Below, piece after piece: positions 18,673-28,255 of a DNA stretch of 64,000 nt. The notes under the pieces are model-generated. The model ran no database searches. It was given only the letters and a program-made list of their open reading frames with translations, and was not told the DNA's origin. The stretch's first letter is position 1; every line of letters starts with the position of its first letter. The position numbers and the translations under genes were made by a program. Origin of the DNA: UBA8522 sp035528895 (lineage in GTDB: Bacteria > Acidobacteriota > Aminicenantia > Aminicenantales > UBA8522); assembly GCA_035528895.1 (NCBI GenBank), contig DATKXS010000157.1, forward strand, positions 3,124 to 67,123. The letters run 5' to 3'.

Positions 18673-19758
18673 CTATGCCTTCTCCTCCAGGAGCTCGAAA
18701 CACAGCTCCGCGATCCGTCCGGCCGGGTCCTCGGACCTCAGGATGGCCAAGTTTTTCTCCATGGCGGTGATCCTTCCGGGGTGATCCAGATAGTAAAGAA
18801 TCCGGTTCGCCAGAAACCCGGGAGTGAGCTCTTTTTCCAGGATCACTTCGGCGCCGTCCACCCGCGCCAGCTCTCCGGCGTTCTTGGCCTGATGATCTTC
18901 CGAGGCCAGGGCGAACGGGACGAGCACGGCCGCCTTCCGGGCCACGATGAGCTCGGCGATGGTCGTGGCGCCGGCCCGGCCGATGACCAGGTCGGATTTT
19001 TCAAAATAGCCGGCCATGTCATGAAAGAAAGGGGCGACCTCGGCATCCGGAAAACCGTTCTGAACATAGCCCTCCTTGACCTTTTTGAAATCGGCCTCTC
19101 CCGTCTGGTGGAAGATGCGCAGCCGGCCTTTTTCGGCCGCGAGCAGGGGCAGGGCCGCGACCATGGTCTCGTTGAGGACGCGGGAGCCCTGGCTCCCTCC
19201 GAATACCAGGAGGGTGAGCGTCGCGGTCCGGGGCTTCGGCCGGATGCGGTGGAATTCCTCCCGGACGGGATTGCCCAGGAAAACCGCCTTTCCCTTGAAG
19301 TGGTCCAGAGAATTCTCGAAAGCGACCACCGCCTTTCGCACCCAATGGATGAGCAGACGGTTGGTGAACCCCGGTGTGAGGTTCTGCTCGAGGATCAGGG
19401 TGGGGATCCCGAGCAACGCGGCCGCGAGGACGACCGGCCCGGAGCTATATCCGCCGACACCGATGACCAGGCCGGGCTTAAGACGCACGAGGAGGGCCAG
19501 CGACCGGAAGAACGTGAAGGGAAGACAGACCATCGTTTTCAGGCCCTTCAGGCCGCGTCCTTTGATCCCTTCTATCCTCATCGGGATGAAATGGGCGCCG
19601 TATTTTTCCATGAGGGCTTTTTCGATGGGGCGTTGACCGCCGATGAAGGTCAGGTGGATGGCGGAATCTTTCTCCTGCAGCTTCCGGCCGACGGCCAGGG
19701 CGGGGTAGAGATGGCCTCCCGTCCCGCCACCGCTGATAACGACCCTTCGTGCCCTCAT
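18673..19758 (-). CDS. murG: Lipid II synthase (UDP-GlcNAc transferase) MurG
   Basis: A 361-residue GT28 glycosyltransferase that converts lipid I to lipid II at the inner face of the membrane. It shows GGGTGGHLYPALA at the N-terminus, GGYSSGP, VFGGSQGSRVLNE and the UDP-GlcNAc-binding GRAGATTIAELI. The frame stays open upstream to 20451, but the ATG at 19758 overlaps the ftsW stop (ATGA) and starts just before the glycine-rich loop, so the longer reading is an artefact. Confidence 0.97.
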   Translation of the reverse strand: MRARRVVISGGGTGGHLYPALAVGRKLQEKDSAIHLTFIGGQRPIEKALMEKYGAHFIPMRIEGIKGRGLKGLKTMVCLPFTFFRSLALLVRLKPGLVIGVGGYSSGPVVLAAALLGIPTLILEQNLTPGFTNRLLIHWVRKAVVAFENSLDHFKGKAVFLGNPVREEFHRIRPKPRTATLTLLVFGGSQGSRVLNETMVAALPLLAAEKGRLRIFHQTGEADFKKVKEGYVQNGFPDAEVAPFFHDMAGYFEKSDLVIGRAGATTIAELIVARKAAVLVPFALASEDHQAKNAGELARVDGAEVILEKELTPGFLANRILYYLDHPGRITAMEKNLAILRSEDPAGRIAELCFELLEEKA

Positions 19759-20867
19759 CTTCTCGTAACCGTTGTTCCTTTCCGCTGGGAGATGTTCAGG
19801 ATGATTCCGATAGCCGCCAGGGTGCAGACCAGGGAGGATCGGCCGAAGCTGATCAGGGGAAGGGGAACTCCCTTGGCCGGTCCCATCCCCAGGACCACGG
19901 TGATGTTCAGAAGAGCCTGGACGCAGATGATGAGAGTCAACCCGACGGCCGCAAGCTGGCCGGCCGACGTCGGGGCCCGGGCCCCGATGACCAGTCCTCT
20001 CCAGAGGAAGGCGAGAAAAAGGAGGAGGATGGTCATGGTCCCAAGGAGTCCAAATTCCTCTCCCAGGATGGCATAGATGAAGTCCGTATGCGCATAGGGA
20101 AGGAAATAGAGCTTCTGCCGGCTCTCGCCCAGACTGACGCCGAGGAGCCCGCCCGAGCCCACGGCGAGCTTGGATTGATAGGGCTGGAAGCCCTTCCCCA
20201 TGATGTCTTTGTCCGGCGACATGAAGCTGGTAATCCTCTCGACCCGGTAGCTGGCCGAAAAGAGATAGACGGCGAACACGATCCCGGCCGCCGCGCCCAA
20301 TACGGCCAGATTGCGGAGCTTGACTCCCCCGAGATAGAGCATCAGGCCGCCGCTGGCGAAGATGAGCAGGGCCGTCCCGTAGTCCGGTTCCTTGATGATC
20401 AGCAGCGTGACCAGGGCCATGACCGCGATGGGGAATATCAGGACCCGCCATTCGTCGAGCCGGTCCTTTTTCCGCTCCAGGAAGTGGGCGAGAAAGAGGA
20501 CCAGGCTGATCTTGGCCAGCTCCGAGGGCTGGAAGCGGATGCCGAAAAAAGTGATCCAGCGGTTGACCCGGGCGATCGACGGCATGACGAAACAGGCGGC
20601 GAGAAGGGAAACCGACAGGATCAGGAGCGCGTAGACGATGACGGTATTCTGGTAGAAAGGCTTCCGGACGGTGAGGATAAAGACAACGAGCGCCATCCCT
20701 ACCGCCGCGCCGATGACCTGTTGGATGAAGAAATGGAGATATTGGTTATACTTTTCGCTCGCTAAGTTGGCCGAAGAGCTGAAGACCATGATGAATCCAA
20801 CGGCCAGGAGGATAACGGTGATCACAAAGAGCGCCTTGTCGAAGCCGTAGGATCTGAATATCTCCAT
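19755..20867 (-). CDS. ftsW: SEDS-family peptidoglycan glycosyltransferase FtsW
   Basis: A 370-residue, roughly 10-helix SEDS protein that polymerises septal peptidoglycan with FtsI. Landmarks are FIMVFSSSA in helix 1, RWITFFGIRFQPSELAKI (about residue 120), KEPDYGTALLI and MGPAKGVPLPLISFGRSSL near the end. It lies between murD and murG in the dcw operon, where FtsW is expected. Confidence 0.96.
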   Translation of the reverse strand: MEIFRSYGFDKALFVITVILLAVGFIMVFSSSANLASEKYNQYLHFFIQQVIGAAVGMALVVFILTVRKPFYQNTVIVYALLILSVSLLAACFVMPSIARVNRWITFFGIRFQPSELAKISLVLFLAHFLERKKDRLDEWRVLIFPIAVMALVTLLIIKEPDYGTALLIFASGGLMLYLGGVKLRNLAVLGAAAGIVFAVYLFSASYRVERITSFMSPDKDIMGKGFQPYQSKLAVGSGGLLGVSLGESRQKLYFLPYAHTDFIYAILGEEFGLLGTMTILLLFLAFLWRGLVIGARAPTSAGQLAAVGLTLIICVQALLNITVVLGMGPAKGVPLPLISFGRSSLVCTLAAIGIILNISQRKGTTVTRR

Positions 20868-20870
20868 CGT

Positions 20871-22241
20871 CTATGCCTTTGTTCCTTGGAGGGAATCTTT
20901 GAGCTTCCGGACCTCCCGTTTGAAGGCGCGTCCCCTAGCTTCGAAATTCTTGAACATGTCGAAGCTCGTGCAGGCCGGTGCCAGGAGGACGATCTCTCCC
21001 CGCCCGGCGGCCACGAAAGCTAGACGCGTAGCTTCAGGCAATGACCGCGCTTCGGCCAATGGCACAACACCCCGCAGCGCCGCCGCGATCTTCGCCTTGG
21101 ACTCGCCCAGGAGGATAACTCGCTTGACGACCCTTCTTGCCGGCCGGCGGAGGAGCCGAAAATCGGCCCCCTTGTCCCGTCCTCCCAGGATGAGGACGAT
21201 CTTCCGGTCGTAACTCTGGAGCGCCTTGACCGTGGCATCGACCGTGGTCGCCTTGGAATCATTGATGAAATCGACACCGCGCAGCGAAAGGACGCGCTCG
21301 AGGCGATGTTCGAGACCGGAGAAGGTCCGGATCGAGGAACGCATCGTCCGCATCCCTGCGCCCAGGATCCATCCGACAAGTGCCGCCGCCATGACGTTCT
21401 CCAGGTTGTGAAGGCCGGGGAGAGGGATTTCGGTCGACCTCATGAGCCTTTCTTCCTTTTCTCCATCCCGCAATATGATCCAGTCGTCCCGGAGGAAGCA
21501 TCCCCGGCGGACCTCCCGGCGGCGGCTGAAAAGGTAAATTCGAGCCGGGATATCGCGCGCCAATCCGCCGACCAGCGGATCGTCGGCGTTGAGGACGGCG
21601 ATATCGCCCGGGCCCTGGGCCAGGACCAGCCTCTTCTTGGCGCCGAAGTACTCCTCGAACGTCCCGTGCCAATCTAGGTGGTTCATGGAGATGTTGAGGA
21701 ACACCGAAACGGCCGCTCTGAACGTGTCGGTGTGCGCGAGCTGGAAGCTCGAGATCTCGGTGACATAGACATGGTGGTCCCGGCTCCTCTCGACAAAAGA
21801 GATCAGGGGAGTGCCGATATTTCCCGCCAGGTAGGAATGGAGCCCGGCCTCCTTGAGGATCTTGTGGGCCAGGGTCGCGGTCGTCGATTTGCCGTTCGTG
21901 CCGGTGATTCCGACGATCTTTCCCTTGAGGAAGCGGGCGGCCAGCTCGATCTCCGATAGCACTCGGACACCTGCTTTTTCGGCCGCCTTGATCTCGGGCA
22001 GGGCGGCTGCTCCCGGGCTGGGGATGATGATGTCGGCTTTGAGGAAGGTCAACGGAAGGTGCCGGCCGGTCTCGAAGAGGACGTTCCTGCCCTTCCACAG
22101 CGCAACCTTCCGGCCCAGATTTTTTTCTTCCCGGATCTCGCTGATCGTCACCCGGGCGCCCCGGCGGACCAGGAAACCGGCCAGAGCTTTTCCCGTCTTC
22201 CCGAAACCGACGATCAGCACGTTCTTTCCCGCGATATTCAT
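20871..22241 (-). CDS. murD: UDP-N-acetylmuramoylalanine-D-glutamate ligase
   Basis: A 456-residue Mur ligase adding D-glutamate to UDP-MurNAc-L-Ala. N-terminal nucleotide fold VLIVGFGKTGKALAGFL, ATP loop GITGTNGKSTTATL (about residue 114), NHLDWHGTFEEYFGAKKRL, INDSKATTVDAT and ILGGRDKGADF are typical MurD signatures. It is two bases downstream of mraY on the same strand. Confidence 0.97.
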   Translation of the reverse strand: MNIAGKNVLIVGFGKTGKALAGFLVRRGARVTISEIREEKNLGRKVALWKGRNVLFETGRHLPLTFLKADIIIPSPGAAALPEIKAAEKAGVRVLSEIELAARFLKGKIVGITGTNGKSTTATLAHKILKEAGLHSYLAGNIGTPLISFVERSRDHHVYVTEISSFQLAHTDTFRAAVSVFLNISMNHLDWHGTFEEYFGAKKRLVLAQGPGDIAVLNADDPLVGGLARDIPARIYLFSRRREVRRGCFLRDDWIILRDGEKEERLMRSTEIPLPGLHNLENVMAAALVGWILGAGMRTMRSSIRTFSGLEHRLERVLSLRGVDFINDSKATTVDATVKALQSYDRKIVLILGGRDKGADFRLLRRPARRVVKRVILLGESKAKIAAALRGVVPLAEARSLPEATRLAFVAAGRGEIVLLAPACTSFDMFKNFEARGRAFKREVRKLKDSLQGTKA

Positions 22242-22243
22242 TC

Positions 22244-23332
22244 CTATCTCAATTTCAGAGTGGCCAGACTGAAAAGCGCGAAGATGATCCCCAGGATCCA
22301 GAACCTAATCACGACCTGTTCCTCATGCCAACCGGCGAGCTCGAAGTGATGATGCAGGGGAGCCATCTTGAAGACGCGTTTGCCCCCCGAGATCCGGAAG
22401 TACCCCATCTGGAGAAGGACGGATACCGCCTCCAGGATGAACACTCCGGCGACCGTGAAGAGGAGGAATTCCTGCTTGATCAGGATGGCGATGACGGCCA
22501 GCGTCGCGCCCAGGGAAAGTGCGCCCACGTCCCCCATGAAGATCTGGGCCGGATGGCAGTTGAACCAGAGAAAGGCCAGGCAGGCGCCGGAGAGTGCGCC
22601 GGCAAAGACGGTCAACTCGGCCGCCTGGGCGACATAAGCGATGTTCAGATAGCCCGAATAGTTGACATGGCCGGCGATGTAGGTCAAGGCCGTGAGGGCC
22701 GTGGCGCTGATGAAGGTCAGCCCGATGGCCAGGCCGTCCAACCCGTCGGCCAGGTTCACGGCGTTCGACGACCCCACCAGAATGAAGACGATCCAGGGCA
22801 GGTAGAGCCAGCCCAGGTAAGGGACCCACTTCTTGAAAAAGGGGAAGCTCAGGTTGAGGCTGAAGCCGTCGGTCAACCCGATATAGACGAGCGCCAGGCC
22901 GATCGTTCCGGCCAGGGTGAATTGAAGGAGAAGCTTGGTCCGGCCCTTGAGTCCCAGGGACCGGCGCTTCTTGAATTTCAGGTAATCGTCCCAGAACCCG
23001 ATGCCGCCGAAGCCGAGGATCGTGATCATCCCCATCCAGACATAGGCATTGTTCAGGTTTCCCCAGAGAAGCGTGGGGATGAGGGTTGAGCCGATGATCA
23101 AGATACCGCCCATGGAGGGCGTCCCTTTCTTGGCCAGGTGAGACTGCGGGCCGTCCGGACGGATCTCCTGCCCGATCTGATGTTTCCTCATCATCCGGAT
23201 GAGCCAGGGGCCGAGGAGGAAGCTGACGAAGAGGGCGGTGATTCCGGCCAATGCGGTGCGGACGGTGATGTAGCGAAACACGTTGAAAAAGGAGACATAT
23301 TCACGAAGCGGGACGAGGAGCCAGTACAACAC
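22244..23332 (-). CDS. mraY: Phospho-N-acetylmuramoyl-pentapeptide transferase
   Basis: A 362-residue polytopic enzyme that transfers phospho-MurNAc-pentapeptide to undecaprenyl phosphate, making lipid I. Family motifs are GTPSMGG, GFWDDYLK, NAVNLADGLDGLA, FMGDVGALSLG and APLHHHFE. The start is GTG at 23332, preceded by AAGGAG inside the end of murF; the murF stop is one base away. Confidence 0.97.
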   Translation of the reverse strand: MLYWLLVPLREYVSFFNVFRYITVRTALAGITALFVSFLLGPWLIRMMRKHQIGQEIRPDGPQSHLAKKGTPSMGGILIIGSTLIPTLLWGNLNNAYVWMGMITILGFGGIGFWDDYLKFKKRRSLGLKGRTKLLLQFTLAGTIGLALVYIGLTDGFSLNLSFPFFKKWVPYLGWLYLPWIVFILVGSSNAVNLADGLDGLAIGLTFISATALTALTYIAGHVNYSGYLNIAYVAQAAELTVFAGALSGACLAFLWFNCHPAQIFMGDVGALSLGATLAVIAILIKQEFLLFTVAGVFILEAVSVLLQMGYFRISGGKRVFKMAPLHHHFELAGWHEEQVVIRFWILGIIFALFSLATLKLR

Positions 23333-23333
23333 C

Positions 23334-24722
23334 TCAACTCTCCTTGAAATCGTTTTCCAGTCTCTCGACCAGGCGCTCGGTCCCGATTCCGCGGGACCCC
23401 TTCACCAGGATGAGGTCTCCTTCCTCGACGAGCGAGGATATCCGGGCTGCGGCCTCTTCCGAGGTCGCGAATGTCCGGACCTGAGCTGCGGGAAAGCCCG
23501 CGGCCAGGGCACCCTCGGCGATATGGCGGGCCAATGGTCCGATGGCCAAAAGCACGTCCCAGCCATAGCCGACGACATCTTTCCCCGCCTGCCGGTGGAA
23601 GGCGACTTCTTCCGGGCCGAGCTCCAGCATGTCTCCCAGGACGGCGATTCTCCTTTTGGCGGGAAGAGATGCCAGCCCTTTAAGCGCGGCCTCGAGGGCC
23701 TTCGGGCTGGAGTTATAAGAATCGTCGATGAGTTGAAGACCGTGGCCGAGATCGATCAGTCTTCCTCTGCCCGGAAACGGCGACAGTCGGGGGATACCCT
23801 CGATGATGACATCGAAGGGAAGAGAAAGGGCCTGGCCGGCGCCCACGGCCGCCAGGAGGTTGGAAAGGAAATCCTCGTAAAAGAAAGGAAAACGGACCTC
23901 CCCGGTCTTGTCCTCCAGCCGGAGCTTGAAGACCATCCCGGCCGTCCCCAGTTTCCGGACGGCCGCGGCTTGGACGTCGCAGCCCCGGGAGAATCCGAAA
24001 GTGATCCGCCGGCCTTTCCAGCCCCGTCCGATTTCCTTGACCAGGTCGTCGTCGCCGTTGAGGACGGCGGTTCCGTCCGGTTTCGCGCCGTCGAGGATCT
24101 CTTTCTTGGCCTGGGCGATGGCCTCCAGGGTGTGGAAGAATTCGAGATGGACGGGGTTGATGTTGGTAATGACCGCAACGTCGGGGGGGGCCGTTCGGGT
24201 GAGGGCCAGGATCTCCCCCGGCCCACTCGTCCCCATCTCCAGCACGGCCATTTCCTGGCCCGGCCGGAATTTGAGCAGGGAGAGCGCCAGGCCGAGCCGA
24301 TTGTTGAAATTCCCTTCCGACTTGAGCACCCGGAAACGCCGAGAGAGCAGGCCGGCCGTGAACTCCTTGGTGGTCGTCTTGCCGATACTCCCGGTAATAC
24401 CGATCACCCGGGGACGGTACTCGTCCAGGACCGACCGGGCGAGCGCCTGAAGCGCCGCTACGGTGTCCGAGACACGCACCAGCGAGAACCCGTGGTCGAC
24501 CGGCTTGATGTCCCGGGAGATGACCGCGCCGCGGGCTCCTTTCCGGGCGGCGTCGGGGATGAAGACGTGTCCATCCCGTTTGGCGACGACGGCGAAAAAG
24601 AGCTCTCCCGGTTGGCTTAAACGGGAGTCGATATTGAAAGCCTGGAACAGGGAAGAGGGGTTCCCCTGCACGATCCTCCCGGCTACGCGGGCGGCGATTT
24701 CATCCAGCCGCAGCTCCACCAT
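23334..24722 (-). CDS. murF: UDP-MurNAc-tripeptide-D-Ala-D-Ala ligase
   Basis: A 462-residue Mur ligase adding D-Ala-D-Ala to complete the stem pentapeptide. It shows the ATP loop GITGSIGKTTTKEF (about residue 105), EMGTSGPGEI, NINPVHLEFF and DDSYNSSPKALEAAL. The reading frame is open far upstream (to 25973) antisense-free within murE, but the ATG at 24722 overlaps the murE stop (TGATG) and matches family length, so that start is used. Its D-Ala-D-Ala ligase partner is not in the window. Confidence 0.97.
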   Translation of the reverse strand: MVELRLDEIAARVAGRIVQGNPSSLFQAFNIDSRLSQPGELFFAVVAKRDGHVFIPDAARKGARGAVISRDIKPVDHGFSLVRVSDTVAALQALARSVLDEYRPRVIGITGSIGKTTTKEFTAGLLSRRFRVLKSEGNFNNRLGLALSLLKFRPGQEMAVLEMGTSGPGEILALTRTAPPDVAVITNINPVHLEFFHTLEAIAQAKKEILDGAKPDGTAVLNGDDDLVKEIGRGWKGRRITFGFSRGCDVQAAAVRKLGTAGMVFKLRLEDKTGEVRFPFFYEDFLSNLLAAVGAGQALSLPFDVIIEGIPRLSPFPGRGRLIDLGHGLQLIDDSYNSSPKALEAALKGLASLPAKRRIAVLGDMLELGPEEVAFHRQAGKDVVGYGWDVLLAIGPLARHIAEGALAAGFPAAQVRTFATSEEAAARISSLVEEGDLILVKGSRGIGTERLVERLENDFKES

Positions 24723-26191
24723 CAGGGCTTTCCCTCCAGAGTCCCGAGGATCGAGCGGACGACTTCGGTGTCGTCGAAATGGATTGTCCTGTCCTTGAAA
24801 ATCTGATAGTCCTCGTGCCCTTTGCCGGCGATGAGAACGTAATCGCCCTTCCGGGACTCGGCCAGGGCCTGAGCGATGGCTTCTTTCCGGTCGGGAATGA
24901 TCCTGTAGTTCTTCGCGCCCTTGCTGATGAAACCCTGTTCGATGTCGGCGATGATGGCCGGCGGGTCCTCGGAGCGGGGGTTGTCGGAAGTGATGAAGGT
25001 CTGGTCGGCGAGGGCCGCGGCGACCTCTCCCATCCTCGGTCTCTTGGTCTTGTCCCGGTCCCCGCCCGCTCCGAAAACGAGCAGGATGCGTTGGGGCTTT
25101 AGCTCCCGGATGGCTTCCAACAGGCTGCGCATGGCCTGGTCGGTGTGGGCGTAGTCGACAAAAACATGGAAGCCCAACGTGTTCTCCACCTTCTCCAACC
25201 TCCCCGGGATGGTCTTGAGAGCCGAGATCCCATCTTTGATAGTCGACGCGGGGATGTTCAGGGCCAGGCCGGTAGCCACGGCCGCCAGGATGTTGTAGAG
25301 ATTGTGCTTGCCCATCAGCGCCGAGCAGATCTTCACCTGTCCCCCTGGATAGTCCACTTCCGCTTTGATACCGGTCTCCGCGAAGCGGCACTGCTCGGCC
25401 CGGACGATCGCCGCCGGCTCGAGGCCGAAGGATATGGTGGTCAGGGGGAGCTCGGCCATCAGGCGATTTCCCCAGGGATCGTCCAGGTTGACGACCGCCG
25501 TTCGCTTCTTGGCGTTCAGGAAGAAGAGCCTTTTCTTGGCCTCGAAGTAATCCTCCATCGAGGCGTGGTAATCGAGGTGCTCGGCGCTCAGGTTGGTGAA
25601 GACCGCGATGTCGAAATGCACTCCCCAGACCCGCTTGAGATCCAGGGCGTGGGAGGAGACCTCGATGAGGCAGTGGGTCACGCCTTGCTCCAGCATCTCG
25701 CTCATCATCCGCTGCAGGTCGGGGGCTTCCGGAGTCGTCCGGGGGGCCGGCTGGACCATCTTCGGCCAGCGGTAGTTGATGGTCCCGATGACGCCGGGCC
25801 GGAATTCCCCCTTCTGGAGGATGGACTCGAGGAGATAAGTCAAGGTCGTTTTGCCCTTGGTCCCGGTGATGCCGATGACTTTCAAGCCCATCGAGGGGTG
25901 GCCGTAGAAGTTGGCCGCGGCCAGGGCCAGAGCCTCCCGGACGTCCGGCGTCTGGACCCATGGAGATGTCCACTTCTGCGGTCCGGGTCGGTCCGAGAGG
26001 ATGGCCTCGGCGCCGCTCCGCCGGGCCTCTTCGATGAATTTGAACCCGTCCTTTTTTTCTCCCAAAATAGCGGCGAAAAGGAATCCCGGCTTGACCTGCT
26101 TGGAGGAGTGGGTGAGGCCGAGGATTTCCGTCTCGCCGTTTCCGCTGAACTGGCAGTTCGGGACGTCCTTGAACAGGTCCTTGAGCTTCAT
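24722..26191 (-). CDS. murE: UDP-MurNAc-tripeptide synthetase, meso-DAP type
   Basis: A 489-residue Mur ligase adding the third residue of the stem peptide. It shows GITGTKGKTTLTYLL (about residue 115), NLSAEHLDYHASMEDYFEAKK, and DNPR in TSDNPRSEDP (about residue 405). DNPR is the motif of enzymes using meso-diaminopimelate rather than lysine, so the wall is probably of the Gram-negative A1gamma type. Its 5' end overlaps ftsI by four bases. Confidence 0.97.
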   Translation of the reverse strand: MKLKDLFKDVPNCQFSGNGETEILGLTHSSKQVKPGFLFAAILGEKKDGFKFIEEARRSGAEAILSDRPGPQKWTSPWVQTPDVREALALAAANFYGHPSMGLKVIGITGTKGKTTLTYLLESILQKGEFRPGVIGTINYRWPKMVQPAPRTTPEAPDLQRMMSEMLEQGVTHCLIEVSSHALDLKRVWGVHFDIAVFTNLSAEHLDYHASMEDYFEAKKRLFFLNAKKRTAVVNLDDPWGNRLMAELPLTTISFGLEPAAIVRAEQCRFAETGIKAEVDYPGGQVKICSALMGKHNLYNILAAVATGLALNIPASTIKDGISALKTIPGRLEKVENTLGFHVFVDYAHTDQAMRSLLEAIRELKPQRILLVFGAGGDRDKTKRPRMGEVAAALADQTFITSDNPRSEDPPAIIADIEQGFISKGAKNYRIIPDRKEAIAQALAESRKGDYVLIAGKGHEDYQIFKDRTIHFDDTEVVRSILGTLEGKP

Positions 26192-27960
26192 GGGCGTTCC
26201 TGGCTCCGGAGCTGAGCGGTCACGAGCTTCTGGGCCGGGCCCGACTGCGGGACCTGCCGCAAGTACAGCAGGACCCGACGGGCGATCTCGCGAAACACGG
26301 GCGCGGCCACCTGCCCGCCGTACTGAGGGCTGTACTTCGGCTCGTCGATCACAACGATTATCGAAAGCATCGGGCGGTCGGCGGGCACGAAGCCCACGAA
26401 CGACGCCAGATGCCGGCTGGCCAGGTAGACGCCGAGCTTATGGTCCAATTTTCGAGCCGTCCCGGTTTTGCCCGCCACCCGGAAGCCCTCGACCTGGGCG
26501 GCTTGGCCTGTGCCGTTGGCGACGACCTCTTCGAAGACGCGGCGGGTGAGTTCGGAGGCGGTCCTCTCGGAAATGATCCTGTCTCCGGCGGGCGGCACGT
26601 CGGGGTTGAATCCAGATAGGTTGAACGTTTCCCTTGTGATCCGGAGGGGAATCAGGACCCCTCGGTTCGCGAACACGTTCATGGCCTGGAGGACCTGGAC
26701 GGCGGTCACCGATATCTCGTAGCCTATGGAGTGAGCAGCCAGAGAGGTCCGGCTCCATTTGTGCAGGGAGTGGAAGATCCCGTTCTCCTCGCCCGGAAGA
26801 TCGATGCCGGTCTTTTGGCCGAAGCCGAAGGCCTGGATCATCCGGTAGAGATGGTTTGGCCCGATTCTCTGACCCACCTTGATGGTACCCACGTTCGAGG
26901 AGTGGATGATCACTTCGGGGAAGCTGAGTATCCCCATCTTTTTGTGGTCGTTGATCGTCCAACCGGCCACCCTGATCATTCCCTCGCTGCAGTCGAAGAT
27001 GTCGTCGAGACCGACCGCACCGGCCTCCAGGGCGGCCGAGGCGGTGACGATCTTGAACATCGAGCCGGGTTCGAAGTTCTGTTGGATGGCCCGGTTGCGG
27101 CCCCGTTCGAGCGGCAAGGGCGGATAGTCGTTGGGGTCGTAGGTCGGCCAGGTGGCCATGGCCAGGATCTCTCCGGAGGCGGGGTGAGAGATGATCACCG
27201 TTCCCCAGCCGGCGGCATGTTCGCGGACGGCCCTTTCGAGCTCCCGCTCGGCGATATATTGGATGGGCTCGTCAAGGGTCAGGATGAGATCCTTTCCCGG
27301 CGTGGATTCCTTGAGGACTTCCCAGTCGTAACGTCTCTTGTTGGCGTCCCTCAGGATCAGTCTTCGGCCCTTCTCTCCGGCGAGCCTGGCGTCGTACTGG
27401 AGCTCGATGCCGGCCAAGCCCCTATCATCGACGTCCACTCCGCCGAGCACGTGGGCCGCCAGGATCCCGGAGGGATAGAACCGCTTATTCTCCTCCTGAA
27501 AATGAACACCGTTCAGGTCGAGCCCGGCGACCCGGTCGGCTTGTTCTTGGCTGATTTTCCTTTTGATAAAGATGAACGAATCCCCCGCTTGAATCCTGGT
27601 CTTGATCCCGGTAAGCTCCTTGGCGGAGAGGTTGAGGATCTTTTTCAAGGATTCCACCCGGGCGAACTGAACAGCGGCCGGTTCCTTATTGTTGGACAAG
27701 CAAAAGACGGTGGGCACCGGCAGGCTCCGGCTCAGGATTTTGCCATGGCGGTCGAAGATCGTTCCCCGCTCCGGTACGATGTCGCGTTCGAGCTGGCTCT
27801 GCCGGGTGACCGCTTCACGGAAGCGTCGGTAATCGATGACCTGGAGCTGGATGAGCCGCAGGGTCAGGACGACAAACCAAAGGAAAAAGAAGAAAGCCAG
27901 AATGATCGTCCGCTTGAGGACGCGTTTCTGGCAAGAAGGGCCGAAGTCATGTCGGGTCAT
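26188..27960 (-). CDS. ftsI: Septal peptidoglycan transpeptidase FtsI (PBP3)
   Basis: A 590-residue class B penicillin-binding protein that crosslinks septal peptidoglycan. A single N-terminal membrane anchor (about residues 15-37) precedes the pedestal (ERDIVPERGTIFDRHGKIL) and the transpeptidase domain with catalytic SMFK (in EPGSMFKIV), SSN (HSSNVGT) and KTG (AGKTGTA). The frame could begin at 27981, but the ATG at 27960 has AGGCGG just upstream and overlaps ftsL by only 14 bases. There is no long PASTA tail. Confidence 0.95.
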   Translation of the reverse strand: MTRHDFGPSCQKRVLKRTIILAFFFFLWFVVLTLRLIQLQVIDYRRFREAVTRQSQLERDIVPERGTIFDRHGKILSRSLPVPTVFCLSNNKEPAAVQFARVESLKKILNLSAKELTGIKTRIQAGDSFIFIKRKISQEQADRVAGLDLNGVHFQEENKRFYPSGILAAHVLGGVDVDDRGLAGIELQYDARLAGEKGRRLILRDANKRRYDWEVLKESTPGKDLILTLDEPIQYIAERELERAVREHAAGWGTVIISHPASGEILAMATWPTYDPNDYPPLPLERGRNRAIQQNFEPGSMFKIVTASAALEAGAVGLDDIFDCSEGMIRVAGWTINDHKKMGILSFPEVIIHSSNVGTIKVGQRIGPNHLYRMIQAFGFGQKTGIDLPGEENGIFHSLHKWSRTSLAAHSIGYEISVTAVQVLQAMNVFANRGVLIPLRITRETFNLSGFNPDVPPAGDRIISERTASELTRRVFEEVVANGTGQAAQVEGFRVAGKTGTARKLDHKLGVYLASRHLASFVGFVPADRPMLSIIVVIDEPKYSPQYGGQVAAPVFREIARRVLLYLRQVPQSGPAQKLVTAQLRSQERP

Positions 27961-28255
27961 CGGTCCGCCTGATGTCCTCATAGATGATCTGCTCCGGTTT
28001 CGGCTCGACGAGCCGGAGCTCCTCGCGGGCGATCCGGTCCACCCTGTCCAGGGCCAGCAGCGCCGCCCGCTCCGTCTCCAGTCTCTTGATATCCTCTCCC
28101 AGCCGGACGATATTTTCCTCGAGCAGGCTGGTCTGGTAGCCGAGCTGGATGATAGCGGCCTGGTGCCAGATATAGAAAGTCAGGGTGGCGATGGCCAGAA
28201 GGATGCAGCCGACCGCCGCGGCGATCTCTTTTTTTTCGAACTTCCTCCGGACCAT
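27947..28255 (-). CDS. ftsL: Cell division protein FtsL (FtsL/DivIC-like)
   Basis: A 102-residue bitopic protein. A basic N-terminus (VRRKFEKKE) is followed by one transmembrane helix (about residues 10-30) and a leucine-zipper-like coiled coil (about 38-75), the architecture of FtsL, which activates FtsWI with FtsB. Sequence similarity in this family is low, so the call rests on topology and on its place between rsmH and ftsI. Its start overlaps the rsmH stop (TGATG). Confidence 0.88.
   Translation of the reverse strand: MVRRKFEKKEIAAAVGCILLAIATLTFYIWHQAAIIQLGYQTSLLEENIVRLGEDIKRLETERAALLALDRVDRIAREELRLVEPKPEQIIYEDIRRTDDPT

Noticed and set aside
19759..20451. Upstream extension of the murG frame to 592 residues
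   Set aside because: It lies within ftsW in another frame, and the conserved MurG N-terminus starts right after the ATG at 19758.
24723..25973. Upstream extension of the murF reading frame to 879 residues
   Set aside because: The extension lies inside murE, in another frame of the same strand, and has no Mur motifs; murF starts at the TGATG overlap.
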